Below are positions 50,445 through 58,192 of a DNA stretch of 64,000 nt, piece after piece; position 1 is the first letter of the stretch; each line of letters starts with the position of its first letter. The DNA lies in assembly GCA_963809715.1 (NCBI GenBank), contig CAWEKO010000008.1, positions 124,001 to 188,000 on the forward strand. The letters run 5' to 3'. A program made the position numbers and the translations under genes. The notes beneath the pieces were generated by a model, which saw only the letters and a list, made by a program, of their open reading frames with translations, was not told where the DNA came from and did not search any database. The DNA is from Bog-473 sp963809715 (GTDB lineage Bacteria; Actinomycetota; Acidimicrobiia; Acidimicrobiales; RAAP-2).

Positions 50445-50744
50445 TCAGTCGCGCCGCTGCGGTTCCGTCCCGTCCTGCGGCGAGGCAGCACGGTCGCGGC
50501 GGGCTCGACTGGCCTCGAGGAGCTCGGCCGTGCCGGCCTCGAGGAGGGCCCAGGTGTCACGCATCTCGCGCAGACGGTCGTTCCCTGAAGCGGCCTGACG
50601 ACGGTCCTGGCCACGGCAATTGCGCTCCGGGCCTTGGCCCGGTGACCACGCCATACCCGCCGCGTCGGGTCCCCGGCCGATCTCACCGGAACCACGAGCG
50701 GAGCGAGGGTTGCCGGTCCACGAGATTACCCATTCGTCACACAC
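50445..50744 (-). CDS. Small hypothetical protein
   Basis: A possible 99-residue protein convergent with the GDT1-type gene. Only its C-terminal half (NDRLREMRDTWALLEAGTAELLEASRARRD) has a protein-like helical pattern; the N-terminal half is of mixed composition and the GTG start has no clear ribosome binding site. It may be shorter or not real. It lies in the 456-base stretch before the GH18 gene, in which I see no other candidate gene. Confidence 0.3.
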   Translation of the reverse strand: MCDEWVISWTGNPRSARGSGEIGRGPDAAGMAWSPGQGPERNCRGQDRRQAASGNDRLREMRDTWALLEAGTAELLEASRARRDRAASPQDGTEPQRRD

Positions 50745-50886
50745 TCAAAATTGCAGTCCCGCCGCCCGATACTCTGGACGGCGTGAGCGCACTCTCATGT
50801 GCTCTCCGAGGCCCTCAGAGGTCGAAACTTCAAGCCGCTGCGGATCCCCCCTCTCCGACTCTTCCGCCAGCCGTGGATTGAATACC

Positions 50887-52743
50887 GTGGACCAGATCGA
50901 CGACCAGACGGCCGGACCTACTCCTTCGGCGGCGCCTCCTGACATGTCCGGGGCGCGCCCCGACGCGCCGCGGACCGGCACGTCGAGGCACGGCCCTCAC
51001 CGGGGCCGGCACCGCCGGCGGCGTCATTGGCTACGGGTGCGTGCCATTCGTGTGGTGAGCCTGGGAGCGCTCTGCACTGCGCTGGTCCTGACCATCGCTC
51101 TGGGCTGGATGGCTTTGCACGGTGGTGCTGCGGACTCACAGGGTTCTCGCGATGTCTCTGACCGCTCGTCACAAGACCAAGCCCTACGCTCCGGCTTGCA
51201 AGGCAACGTGGACTTCTCCGGTCACGGCAAGCGCGCTGGCCACCTGCCGGCGGCTACGACGCCACCCGCCGGCGCGCCGGCCAGCGTGGCCGCGGCCCCG
51301 CCGCTGCGGCCGCACGAAGTCTTCGGCTTCGCCCCGTACTGGACACTGTCCTCGAGCGGTGGCTTCGACGTCCAGGGCATATCGACGCTGGCCTACTTCT
51401 CCGTCGATGTGAATCCTGACGGAACGCTGCAGCAGTCCGGAGCGGGATGGAACGGCTACGAGAGCCAGAACCTGGCCAATCTCATCACCCGGGCCCATGC
51501 GGCCAACGACCGCGTCGTGCTCACCGTGACGGATTTCGACCAGGCGTCGCTCAACGCCTTGACCTCTTCACCGACGGCAGCGGCAAAACTCAGCTCCACG
51601 TTGCTGGGCGCCGTCTCCGCCAAGAACCTCGACGGAGTCAACCTCGACCTCGAAGGGGAGGGTTCCGGAGATCAGGCCGGGCTGACCCGTCTCGTCGCCG
51701 CGGTGTCGTCCACGTTGCATCAGGCGAACCCGCACTACCAGGTGACGATGGACACCTACGCAAGCTCAGCCACCGACTCCGGCGGCTTCTACAACATCGC
51801 CGCCCTGGCCCCGGTGGTCGACGGCTTCTTCGTCATGCAATACAGCCCGAATCTCGCCGCGAGCTCGTCTCCGACTTCGCCCCTCACCAGCGGTCTGTTC
51901 TCCGACCAGACAACCGTCAACGAGTACGCCTCCGCCGTGCCACCCTCCAAGGTCATTCTGGGCCTGCCCTACTTCGGAATCGACTGGCCGACGACGAACG
52001 GCACCATCCTTGCCACGGCCACCGGTCCGGCCACCGACGTCTCTCTCAACCAGGTCCTGACCAGCGGGCATCCCCTCTACTGGGATCCTGTCACCGACAG
52101 CGGGTGGACCTCGTACGCGGTCGGCAACCAGTGGCACGAGACGTTCTTCGAAGATCCCACCTCGCTCTATGACGCCGCTCAGCTGGCGAAGTCCCACAAT
52201 TTCGCCGGCGTCGGCATCTGGGCGCTCGGCATGGACGGCAACAACATGAACGACTTGGCTGCGCTGGACGGCGTTCCGCCGGCTCCCAGAACCGGTCCGA
52301 CCGGTCCCGTCCTGACGTTCCCACCCGTTCAACCCGTACCACCCGGCGAGACTCCGTCTTCGTCAACGACGACCACGTCGCCGCAACCTACGGTGACGAC
52401 CACGACGACCGGGTCCTCGGTCTCGACTACCACGACCACGCCTTCCGCCTCGACCACGACGACCAGTACCACAGCGCCGTCGGGTCCCATGTACTCGGGA
52501 CTGTGGAATCAGACCCAAGTGACTCTTGTCAAGGTGAGTGGTGCCGCGATTCCGCCGACCCAAGGAACTGTCCCGGTGGGCCAGCTGACCGACTTCGCGA
52601 CTGACGATCCCTCCGTCTCGTGCCTCTCGCAATCGCCGTCTCTGGCCGTTTGGCAGGTCAGCGGGAACTCGAGCGAGTACCTGGTGGTTGCCACGTACCC
52701 GGCCGACTGCGCCAGCGCCGACTTCACGTTCTCCACCTCGTGA
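50887..52743 (+). CDS. Membrane-anchored or secreted glycoside hydrolase family 18 protein
   Basis: A 618-residue exported protein. A basic N-terminal region (HRGRHRRRRHWLRVRAIR) precedes one membrane helix (VVSLGALCTALVLTIALGWMAL), a linker rich in Ala/Pro, then a GH18 domain. VFGFAPYWTLSSSGGFDVQGISTLAYFSVDVNPDG opens the barrel, and NLDGVNLDLEGEG is the catalytic DGxxLDxE motif. YQVTMDTYASSA, GFFVMQYSPN and WALGMDGN are family landmarks. A Thr/Ser/Pro-rich linker and a C-terminal domain of about 80 residues with two Cys follow. The substrate could be chitin or peptidoglycan-type glycan. GTG 50887 is chosen; an ATG about 90 bases upstream is possible. Confidence 0.85.
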   Translation: MDQIDDQTAGPTPSAAPPDMSGARPDAPRTGTSRHGPHRGRHRRRRHWLRVRAIRVVSLGALCTALVLTIALGWMALHGGAADSQGSRDVSDRSSQDQALRSGLQGNVDFSGHGKRAGHLPAATTPPAGAPASVAAAPPLRPHEVFGFAPYWTLSSSGGFDVQGISTLAYFSVDVNPDGTLQQSGAGWNGYESQNLANLITRAHAANDRVVLTVTDFDQASLNALTSSPTAAAKLSSTLLGAVSAKNLDGVNLDLEGEGSGDQAGLTRLVAAVSSTLHQANPHYQVTMDTYASSATDSGGFYNIAALAPVVDGFFVMQYSPNLAASSSPTSPLTSGLFSDQTTVNEYASAVPPSKVILGLPYFGIDWPTTNGTILATATGPATDVSLNQVLTSGHPLYWDPVTDSGWTSYAVGNQWHETFFEDPTSLYDAAQLAKSHNFAGVGIWALGMDGNNMNDLAALDGVPPAPRTGPTGPVLTFPPVQPVPPGETPSSSTTTTSPQPTVTTTTTGSSVSTTTTTPSASTTTTSTTAPSGPMYSGLWNQTQVTLVKVSGAAIPPTQGTVPVGQLTDFATDDPSVSCLSQSPSLAVWQVSGNSSEYLVVATYPADCASADFTFSTS

Positions 52744-52823
52744 GGAGCCAGGGCCGCTGAGTCAAGAGGGCTGACCGCTCGAGGCCAGGGACTGACACCG
52801 GCTCCGAACGTCGGCCTCTCTTT

Positions 52824-52874
52824 CATGCAGACCGTCAGGTCATGCAGACCATCAGGTCATTCAGACGGTCAGAG
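52824..52874. repeat. Three 17-base tandem repeats
   Basis: CATGCAGACCGTCAGGT (52824-52840) and CATGCAGACCATCAGGT (52841-52857) differ by one base; a third, more divergent unit CATTCAGACGGTCAGAG ends at 52874. They lie in the convergent gap after the GH18 gene and before the response-regulator stop. No terminator-like hairpin is obvious beside them. Confidence 0.7.
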
Positions 52875-52983
52875 TCGAGCCCTCCGTCGTCACCCGAGTA
52901 CGAGATGGCGCCAGGGGACTGCTCCCAGCGAACATCGACATCCAGATTCTGCTCGGAATGAACCCTCTACTGAGGGTTATGCG

Positions 52984-53790
52984 TCAGGCTTCTGGAAAGC
53001 AGAACCGGTAGCCCACTCCACGCACGGTAAGGATCCAGCGAGGGGCGTCCGGATCGGGCTCGATCTTGAGCCTGACCCGTCGGACGTGCTCGGTCACGGT
53101 CGAGCGGCCTTGCCACTGCTGCGTTGATCCCCAGACCCGCTCCAAGAGGTCCTCGCGGGAGAAGACCTGACCCGGCGAGGCGGCGAGAAACGCCAGGAGA
53201 TCGAATTCCTTCCGGGTCATCTCGATGCTCTCGCCGTCGATCACCACGGTGCGGGTGTCACGGTCGACCGTGAGGCCGCCATGCTCCATGCGGTTCACCG
53301 CGGGCTCGCTGTTCCCCCGCCGCAGCACCGCTCGGACCCGGGCCTCGAGCTCGGCGAAGGAGAAGGGCTTGACGACGAAGTCGTCGGCCCCCAGATTCAG
53401 CATGCGGATCCGCTCTTCCTCCGAGTCACGCCCGGAAAAGACGATCACCGGCACTGCACTGTGACGCCGGATCTTGGCCAGGACCTCGAGACCGTCGACG
53501 CCGGGCAGGCCCAAGTCCAAGATGATCAGGTCGGCCGTGTGTTGAAACACTGCGCGCAAGGACGAGGGTCCGTCTGCCGCCTCAGTCACCCGATAGCCAC
53601 TGCGCTCGAAATAGTGGTGGAGCGCAGTGCGGCAGCTGGGATCGTCCTCAGCCACCATGATCGTGGGCTGGTTGCCCGCTTCGAGGACATGGTACGGCCG
53701 GAGCGCCTGTCGGCGGAGAGCCGTCGGTGCGTGGAGTGTTGCGGTGCCCGCTCCATGGCGAGCGGCGGTTCCTTCAGGTGCGTCAAGCAT
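52984..53790 (-). CDS. OmpR/PhoB family response regulator
   Basis: A 268-residue response regulator. The receiver has IMVAEDDPSCRTALHHYFERSG, the phospho-acceptor Asp in LIILDLGLPGVDGLEVLAKI and the Lys in DDFVVKPFSFAELEARV. The winged-helix output domain is EMTRKEFDLLAFLAASPGQVFSREDLLERVW, then RSTVTEHVRRVRLKIEPDPDAPRWILTVRGVGYRF. The first 44 residues before the receiver are not family-like, so translation may begin later, at the ATG inside IMVAEDD. No histidine kinase gene is adjacent, so it is an orphan in this window. Confidence 0.9.
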   Translation of the reverse strand: MLDAPEGTAARHGAGTATLHAPTALRRQALRPYHVLEAGNQPTIMVAEDDPSCRTALHHYFERSGYRVTEAADGPSSLRAVFQHTADLIILDLGLPGVDGLEVLAKIRRHSAVPVIVFSGRDSEEERIRMLNLGADDFVVKPFSFAELEARVRAVLRRGNSEPAVNRMEHGGLTVDRDTRTVVIDGESIEMTRKEFDLLAFLAASPGQVFSREDLLERVWGSTQQWQGRSTVTEHVRRVRLKIEPDPDAPRWILTVRGVGYRFCFPEA

Positions 53791-54227
53791 CGTTCAAGCG
53801 CTTTCCCGTTCGGCCCGGTTGACTCCCACCGTGCGCTCCGTGTGGAGCGCCAGCAGCAGCCGTTGGGGCAACTTGTGGATCGAAGTGATGAAATGCCATT
53901 CGGGTCCGCAGACCGCCTTTCATTCGCCGCCCGCCGCCCACCGACGTGACGAGCAGCATCTGGTTCGTGGTCTCACGCGATGTCGATCGATCCCACTGTG
54001 ATCCCACTTTTTTGCCCCTCACTCGCACCATCTGACTGATGCCCTCGTTGACACCGTCCGTCCGGTGCCACTCCCTCTCTTCAGCGCACCGTTGAACATG
54101 CGCGTAAAAGCTCGATCAGGAGTACCAACAACACTTAAGACGAACGTTCTTGCAGGTCGGTTGTGCGTTGGTTGTTAGTCGGTTGCAAGACGAATGAAAT
54201 GATCTTCACCCCAGTTGCAGAGGCCAA
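53791..54227. other. Intergenic stretch without a recognised gene
   Basis: No convincing reading frame on either strand. The part around 54090-54180 is unusually A/T-rich for this window and contains the palindrome GAACGTTC (54142-54149) and a GTTG-rich tract. It may hold the promoter of the response regulator (leftward), but no clear -35/-10 pair can be named. Confidence 0.5.
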
Positions 54228-54590
54228 TTGTCGGCCGTCGTGTGGCTTCCCTACAGCTCTGCGCAAGATCTCGTCGGTCGCCCTGTCGGCCTCGACGAAG
54301 TGCTCCGGGCGGCGAACGGTCGGAGCGATCCACCCTCGGCGAGACCCTGCCCGACACGTCGCACGGTCCGGTCGAGGTGTTCGAGGCGAAGGAGGCACTC
54401 GTCGTCGCTGCCGACGCCGTGCCCGATCGAGGAGGGCACGGTCTTGACGATGGACGACGGCGAGGGACTGACCCCTACCGAGATCGCTGAGTTCACCGGA
54501 CGGACCGGGAGTCGGGTGGGCCAGATCCACACGAAGGCGCTGCGCCCGAAGTTTGGCCGCCGTAGCGAGCGTGTTCACACCGCCCCGTGA
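54228..54590 (+). pseudogene. Remnant of a sigma-70 factor C-terminal part (FliA/WhiG/SigF-like)
   Basis: Three frames read in turn give the end of a group 3 sigma factor. VGLDEVLRAANGRS is followed in another frame by RSTLGETLPDTSHGPVEVFEAKEALVVAADAV. A third frame then gives PIEEGTVLTMDDGEGLTPTEIAEFTGRTGSRVGQIHTKALRPKF. The last stretch is region 4, with the helix-turn-helix TPTEIAEFTGRTGSRVGQIHTKAL. Regions 1-3 and an initiation codon in the right place are absent. At least two frame changes are needed, so I read it as a decayed gene. Group identity is from the Q-I-H-T-K-A pattern. Confidence 0.6.
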
Positions 54591-54801
54591 CGACCCTCCC
54601 GGTGCCTCGCCGGCGTGTCATGACGCAGCGGCGAGCGGACAAGGCTCGGCTGCAGCTTCTCGCAAGCTGAGCAGGGCGAACCTGGGTCTCGGCCGACCCG
54701 TCACCGAGGTCCACGCTCACGGTGGACGCGGCCACGGTCACGCACGCCTGAGCGGACCGGTACCGTTCGACCTAACCGAACCGAGCCAGGAGGGTCGTGC
54801 G

Positions 54802-56202
54802 ATGCCATTGCACAAGCGGGAGACGGTGCGAGAGGGAATGCTCGATTCGGTCTATGCGGACCGGGACCTGCTGTCCACTCTGCCGTCGAAGGATTTCCCG
54901 ACCCGGGAGATGCGCCCCGAAGAGGTGTTCCAGGGCATCTCGGACGAGCTCCTCTTGGACGGCAACGCCCGCCAGAACCTGGCGACGTTCTGTCAGACGT
55001 GGGAGGAGCCTGAGGTGCATCGCCTCATGGACATCGCCATCGACAAGAACCTCATCGACAAGGACGAGTATCCCCAGACGGCCGAGCTCGAACGCCGTTG
55101 CGTGCAGATGCTGGCAGATCTCTGGAACGCTCCAGGCTCGTCTGCCGCGGTGGGTTGCTCGGCCATCGGATCGTCGGAAGCGTGCATGCTCGGCGGGATG
55201 GCCGCCAAATGGCGCTGGCGGGCGAAGCGACGTGCCGAGGGAAAGTCGATCGATTCTCCCAACATGGTCTGCGGGCCGGTGCAGGTGGTCTGGCACAAGT
55301 TCGCTCGGTACTGGGACGTCGAAATGCGCGAGGTCCCGATGGCTCCTGGCCGGTACTCCATGGACGTCGAACAGATGCTGGAGCGTGTCGACGAGAACAC
55401 CATCATGGTGGTGCCGACCTTCGGGGTGACCTACACCGGCTCCTACGAGCCCGTGCTGGAGCTCTCCGACGCCTTGGACCAGCTCCAGGCACAGAAGGGT
55501 CTGGACGTCGACATCCACGTCGACGGTGCGAGCGGAGCCTTTCTCGCTCCCTTCTGCGCACCTGACATCAAGTGGGATTTCCGGGTGCCCAGGGTCAAGT
55601 CGATCTCCACATCGGGGCACAAGTTCGGGCTGGCCCCGCTCGGGGTGGGCTGGGTTCTGTGGCGTGACGCTTCCGAGTTGCCCGACGACCTCATCTTCCA
55701 CGTCACGTATCTCGGTGGCGACATGCCCGTGTTCCAGATCAACTTTTCCCGGCCGGCAGGTCAAATCGTCGCCCAGTACTACAACTTCGTCCGCCTCGGC
55801 CGGGACGGATATCGAAACGTCCACGACGCCTGTTACAACACAGGGAAGTTCCTGGCTCGGGAGATCGTCAAGCTCGGGCCGTTCGAGCTCCTCTGCGACT
55901 CCGACCCCGAGAGCGGGATTCCATCGGTGGCGTGGAGAATCAAGGAAGGCGAAGACCCCGGGTATACCTTGTACGACCTCGCCGACCGTCTCAGGGTCAA
56001 GGGCTGGCAGGTGCCGGCGTATCCGTTGACCGGCGCGGTCTCCGATGTCGCCGTCCAGCGCATCCTCGTGCGTCAGGGCGTCAGCCGGGACCTCGCCGGG
56101 TGCCTGCTGAACGATTTCAAGGATTCCATCGCCCACTTCGAGAAGCATCCGACGACGGTCTCGATGACCAAGGAAGAGTCGGGCGGCTTCAGCCACCTGT
56201 AG
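54802..56202 (+). CDS. gadB: Glutamate decarboxylase
   Basis: Converts L-glutamate to GABA and CO2, consuming a proton, with PLP. The PLP Lys is in SISTSGHKFGLAPLGVGW. IHVDGASGAFLAPF holds the PLP-pairing Asp, and GCSAIGSSEACMLGGMAAKWRWR is another landmark. The N-terminus LPSKDFPTREMRPEEVFQGISDELLLDGNARQNLATF is the full family start. At 466 residues the length is normal. ATG 54802 has CCAGGAGGG upstream. A glutamate/GABA antiporter gene, its usual partner, is not in the window. It converges with a channel-like membrane protein, 3 bases apart. Confidence 0.95.
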   Translation: MPLHKRETVREGMLDSVYADRDLLSTLPSKDFPTREMRPEEVFQGISDELLLDGNARQNLATFCQTWEEPEVHRLMDIAIDKNLIDKDEYPQTAELERRCVQMLADLWNAPGSSAAVGCSAIGSSEACMLGGMAAKWRWRAKRRAEGKSIDSPNMVCGPVQVVWHKFARYWDVEMREVPMAPGRYSMDVEQMLERVDENTIMVVPTFGVTYTGSYEPVLELSDALDQLQAQKGLDVDIHVDGASGAFLAPFCAPDIKWDFRVPRVKSISTSGHKFGLAPLGVGWVLWRDASELPDDLIFHVTYLGGDMPVFQINFSRPAGQIVAQYYNFVRLGRDGYRNVHDACYNTGKFLAREIVKLGPFELLCDSDPESGIPSVAWRIKEGEDPGYTLYDLADRLRVKGWQVPAYPLTGAVSDVAVQRILVRQGVSRDLAGCLLNDFKDSIAHFEKHPTTVSMTKEESGGFSHL

Positions 56203-56205
56203 TGG

Positions 56206-57375
56206 TCAGGTGGCCGACGCCACCGGGGAGTCGGTCGGCAACGACCAGTCCACGCTCAGCGGCCGTCGGCGCAAGAAACGCGGTCGCCCGACCACCGCCG
56301 GACGGTCGGTCGTCCAGGGCGCAGGCGAGGCCTTGGTCAGCCCGGCCAAGGCCCGAAGCGCGGGCTCGTACGCGGAGCGCATCCAGACGAAGTGCGGCCA
56401 GGCCTGCGCGGCACTCAGGGCGTCGTCCCCCAGGATCGGGTCCAGGATGGTTCGCGCCCGCAGGTATTCCTCCCGGTCGATCGCGATGGATGGTGGGGGC
56501 TCCTCCAGATGCGGGCGCAACTCCTCGAAGCGCGTCGGATCGGGCAGGGGGATGCCCGCGGAGCGGGCAACCCGGACGAAGGCGGGCATCCCGTAGACGA
56601 GCACCATCATCGGTCCCTTTTCGAGGTTCGAGAAGTGCTCTCCATCGTTCCGCGGAGACGCCGACACGACCAGAGCGGCGGCGTCGAGGAGCGTGCCGGC
56701 CGTGGCCACCCACGAATGCCCTCGGTGCGTCTCGGGGAAATACGACAGCATCGGGAACGTCGTATGGGTCTGTTCGAGATCGAGGATCCAATCGGCCTGG
56801 TTGCGCCAGAAGTCTTGACCCTCGAGGGCACCGATTTGATGGAGAGTGACCAGGAGATCGACTGCCGAAGGGGGCGACCCGGCGATAGGGCGGATTCGGA
56901 CGACACCCTTCTCCCGCGCGCTGTACGCCGAGAGGATGGTGGGCAGGTAGCTGATCAGCAGGGCGACGAGACCGAGGCCAATGGTGGCCTCGATGAAGGC
57001 GAGCCAGATCCGGCTCGTCGTGTCCGGCTCACTGAATCCGAGGGTTGTCAGGGACGAACCGCTGATCTCGAACGCCTTCTGCCAGATCAGACTGCCGGTG
57101 CCCCAGAAGATCAGCGTGAAGGCGACGACCATGAGGATCATCCAAGCCAGCGGCAAGGTGACCAACGCCACCGGTGCGTACATCCGTCGAAGCCGTTGGG
57201 TGCGTTCCTCGCTGCTCCAACGCGGCACGAGTAACCGGTAGACGACCGCGAAGACGCCCTGCGCCAATCGCGGCGAACCCTCCTGGGGCAAGACGACAGT
57301 CTTCAACGCTGATCCGAGGACGGAACACGCCAACGCAAACCCCGCGACGAAGGACAGGACGCGAAGGGCGGTCAT
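56206..57375 (-). CDS. Membrane protein with potassium-channel-like pore segment
   Basis: A 389-residue protein. Four hydrophobic segments lie in the first 160 residues (about 5-25, 70-100, 125-150), with SGSSLTTLGFSEPDTTSRIW between the last two. TTLGFSEP resembles a potassium-channel selectivity filter (TTxGYGD/E) with GFSE in place of GYGD, so the channel function is uncertain. The soluble C-terminal part, with PPSAVDLLVTLHQIG and WILDLEQTHTTFPMLSYFPETHRGHSW, is of unrecognised type. It converges closely with glutamate decarboxylase, but on the other strand, so no operon is implied. Confidence 0.7.
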   Translation of the reverse strand: MTALRVLSFVAGFALACSVLGSALKTVVLPQEGSPRLAQGVFAVVYRLLVPRWSSEERTQRLRRMYAPVALVTLPLAWMILMVVAFTLIFWGTGSLIWQKAFEISGSSLTTLGFSEPDTTSRIWLAFIEATIGLGLVALLISYLPTILSAYSAREKGVVRIRPIAGSPPSAVDLLVTLHQIGALEGQDFWRNQADWILDLEQTHTTFPMLSYFPETHRGHSWVATAGTLLDAAALVVSASPRNDGEHFSNLEKGPMMVLVYGMPAFVRVARSAGIPLPDPTRFEELRPHLEEPPPSIAIDREEYLRARTILDPILGDDALSAAQAWPHFVWMRSAYEPALRALAGLTKASPAPWTTDRPAVVGRPRFLRRRPLSVDWSLPTDSPVASAT

Positions 57376-57482
57376 GAGTTAGTGGATCGATTCACACGGG
57401 CGACTGATTGCCGTCACGGTAGTACCCGCCGTGTCTCCGTCGTCGCCTCATATGCGGGGCGCTCTGTCGCCGCGCAAGGTTG

Positions 57483-57992
57483 TCAGGAGACGGACTTGGC
57501 CGCCGCCCGCACAGCCTCGTCAATTTTGCCCTTGTCGAGCTCGAGTTCCTTGGTGGCTCGTTTCGTCGCCTTGAGTTGCAGCTTCTCGAGGTAGGCCTCG
57601 ATCTTCGTCTCACCCACGATCACCAGTGCCGCTTCACCGGCGTCGATCATGTCGCCGAATTCCTTCACGTCGGTGCGGGACATTCCCTTCCAGAGGTGAC
57701 CGCTCACGCCTCCGACGGCGGCACCGACGATGGCGGTCCCGATGATCGACGGCGGGAAGAGAATTCCGACGAGCGCTCCCACGCCGGCACCCCCCCATGC
57801 ACCGTGGCGGGTCGACGTCTCGTCCTTGTTCACGTGGACTTTCCCGTCGTCGTCCTTGGTGATCACGGCGGCGTCGTAGGTTCCGACGGCTCCCTGCGAG
57901 TGAAGCCCTTTGACCAGGTCGTAATCGGTACGCGCATCGACCTCACTGGCGTAGGTCCCGATGTAGATGAAGACTCCGTCTGCCTTGGACAT
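57483..57992 (-). CDS. DUF1269-like protein with glycine-zipper-like hydrophobic segment
   Basis: A 169-residue protein. MSKADGVFIYIGTYASEVDARTDYDLVKGLH is a ferredoxin-like start, then a glycine-rich hydrophobic stretch (GAGVGALVGILFPPSIIGTAIVGAAVGGVSGHL) that could insert in a membrane, then AALVIVGETKIEAYLEKLQLKATKRATKEL. This is the DUF1269 layout. ATG 57992 is chosen because the frame upstream is Arg/Pro noise. The function is unknown; related proteins are stress-induced. Confidence 0.85.
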   Translation of the reverse strand: MSKADGVFIYIGTYASEVDARTDYDLVKGLHSQGAVGTYDAAVITKDDDGKVHVNKDETSTRHGAWGGAGVGALVGILFPPSIIGTAIVGAAVGGVSGHLWKGMSRTDVKEFGDMIDAGEAALVIVGETKIEAYLEKLQLKATKRATKELELDKGKIDEAVRAAAKSVS

Positions 57993-58192
57993 GGCACCCC
58001 TGCTTCGTTCGTGTCCGGGTGGACTCCGGCCTGGTCCACCGTACCCTTTGGTCATCGGCGAACGAGCCACGCGGTCGTCCGGCCGGCCCCCACGTGCACC
58101 GGGCAGGGGGTCACTCGGGGCTTGTCGCCGAGATGAGCCGGCGGACCGCCGGCCACCGCAGAGTCAGCCCCGGTCTGGCATGATCCCGGACC

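Noticed and set aside
54142..54149. A LexA SOS box at GAACGTTC
   Set aside because: The actinobacterial LexA site needs four spacer bases between GAAC and GTTC; here the halves are adjacent and no repair gene is nearby.
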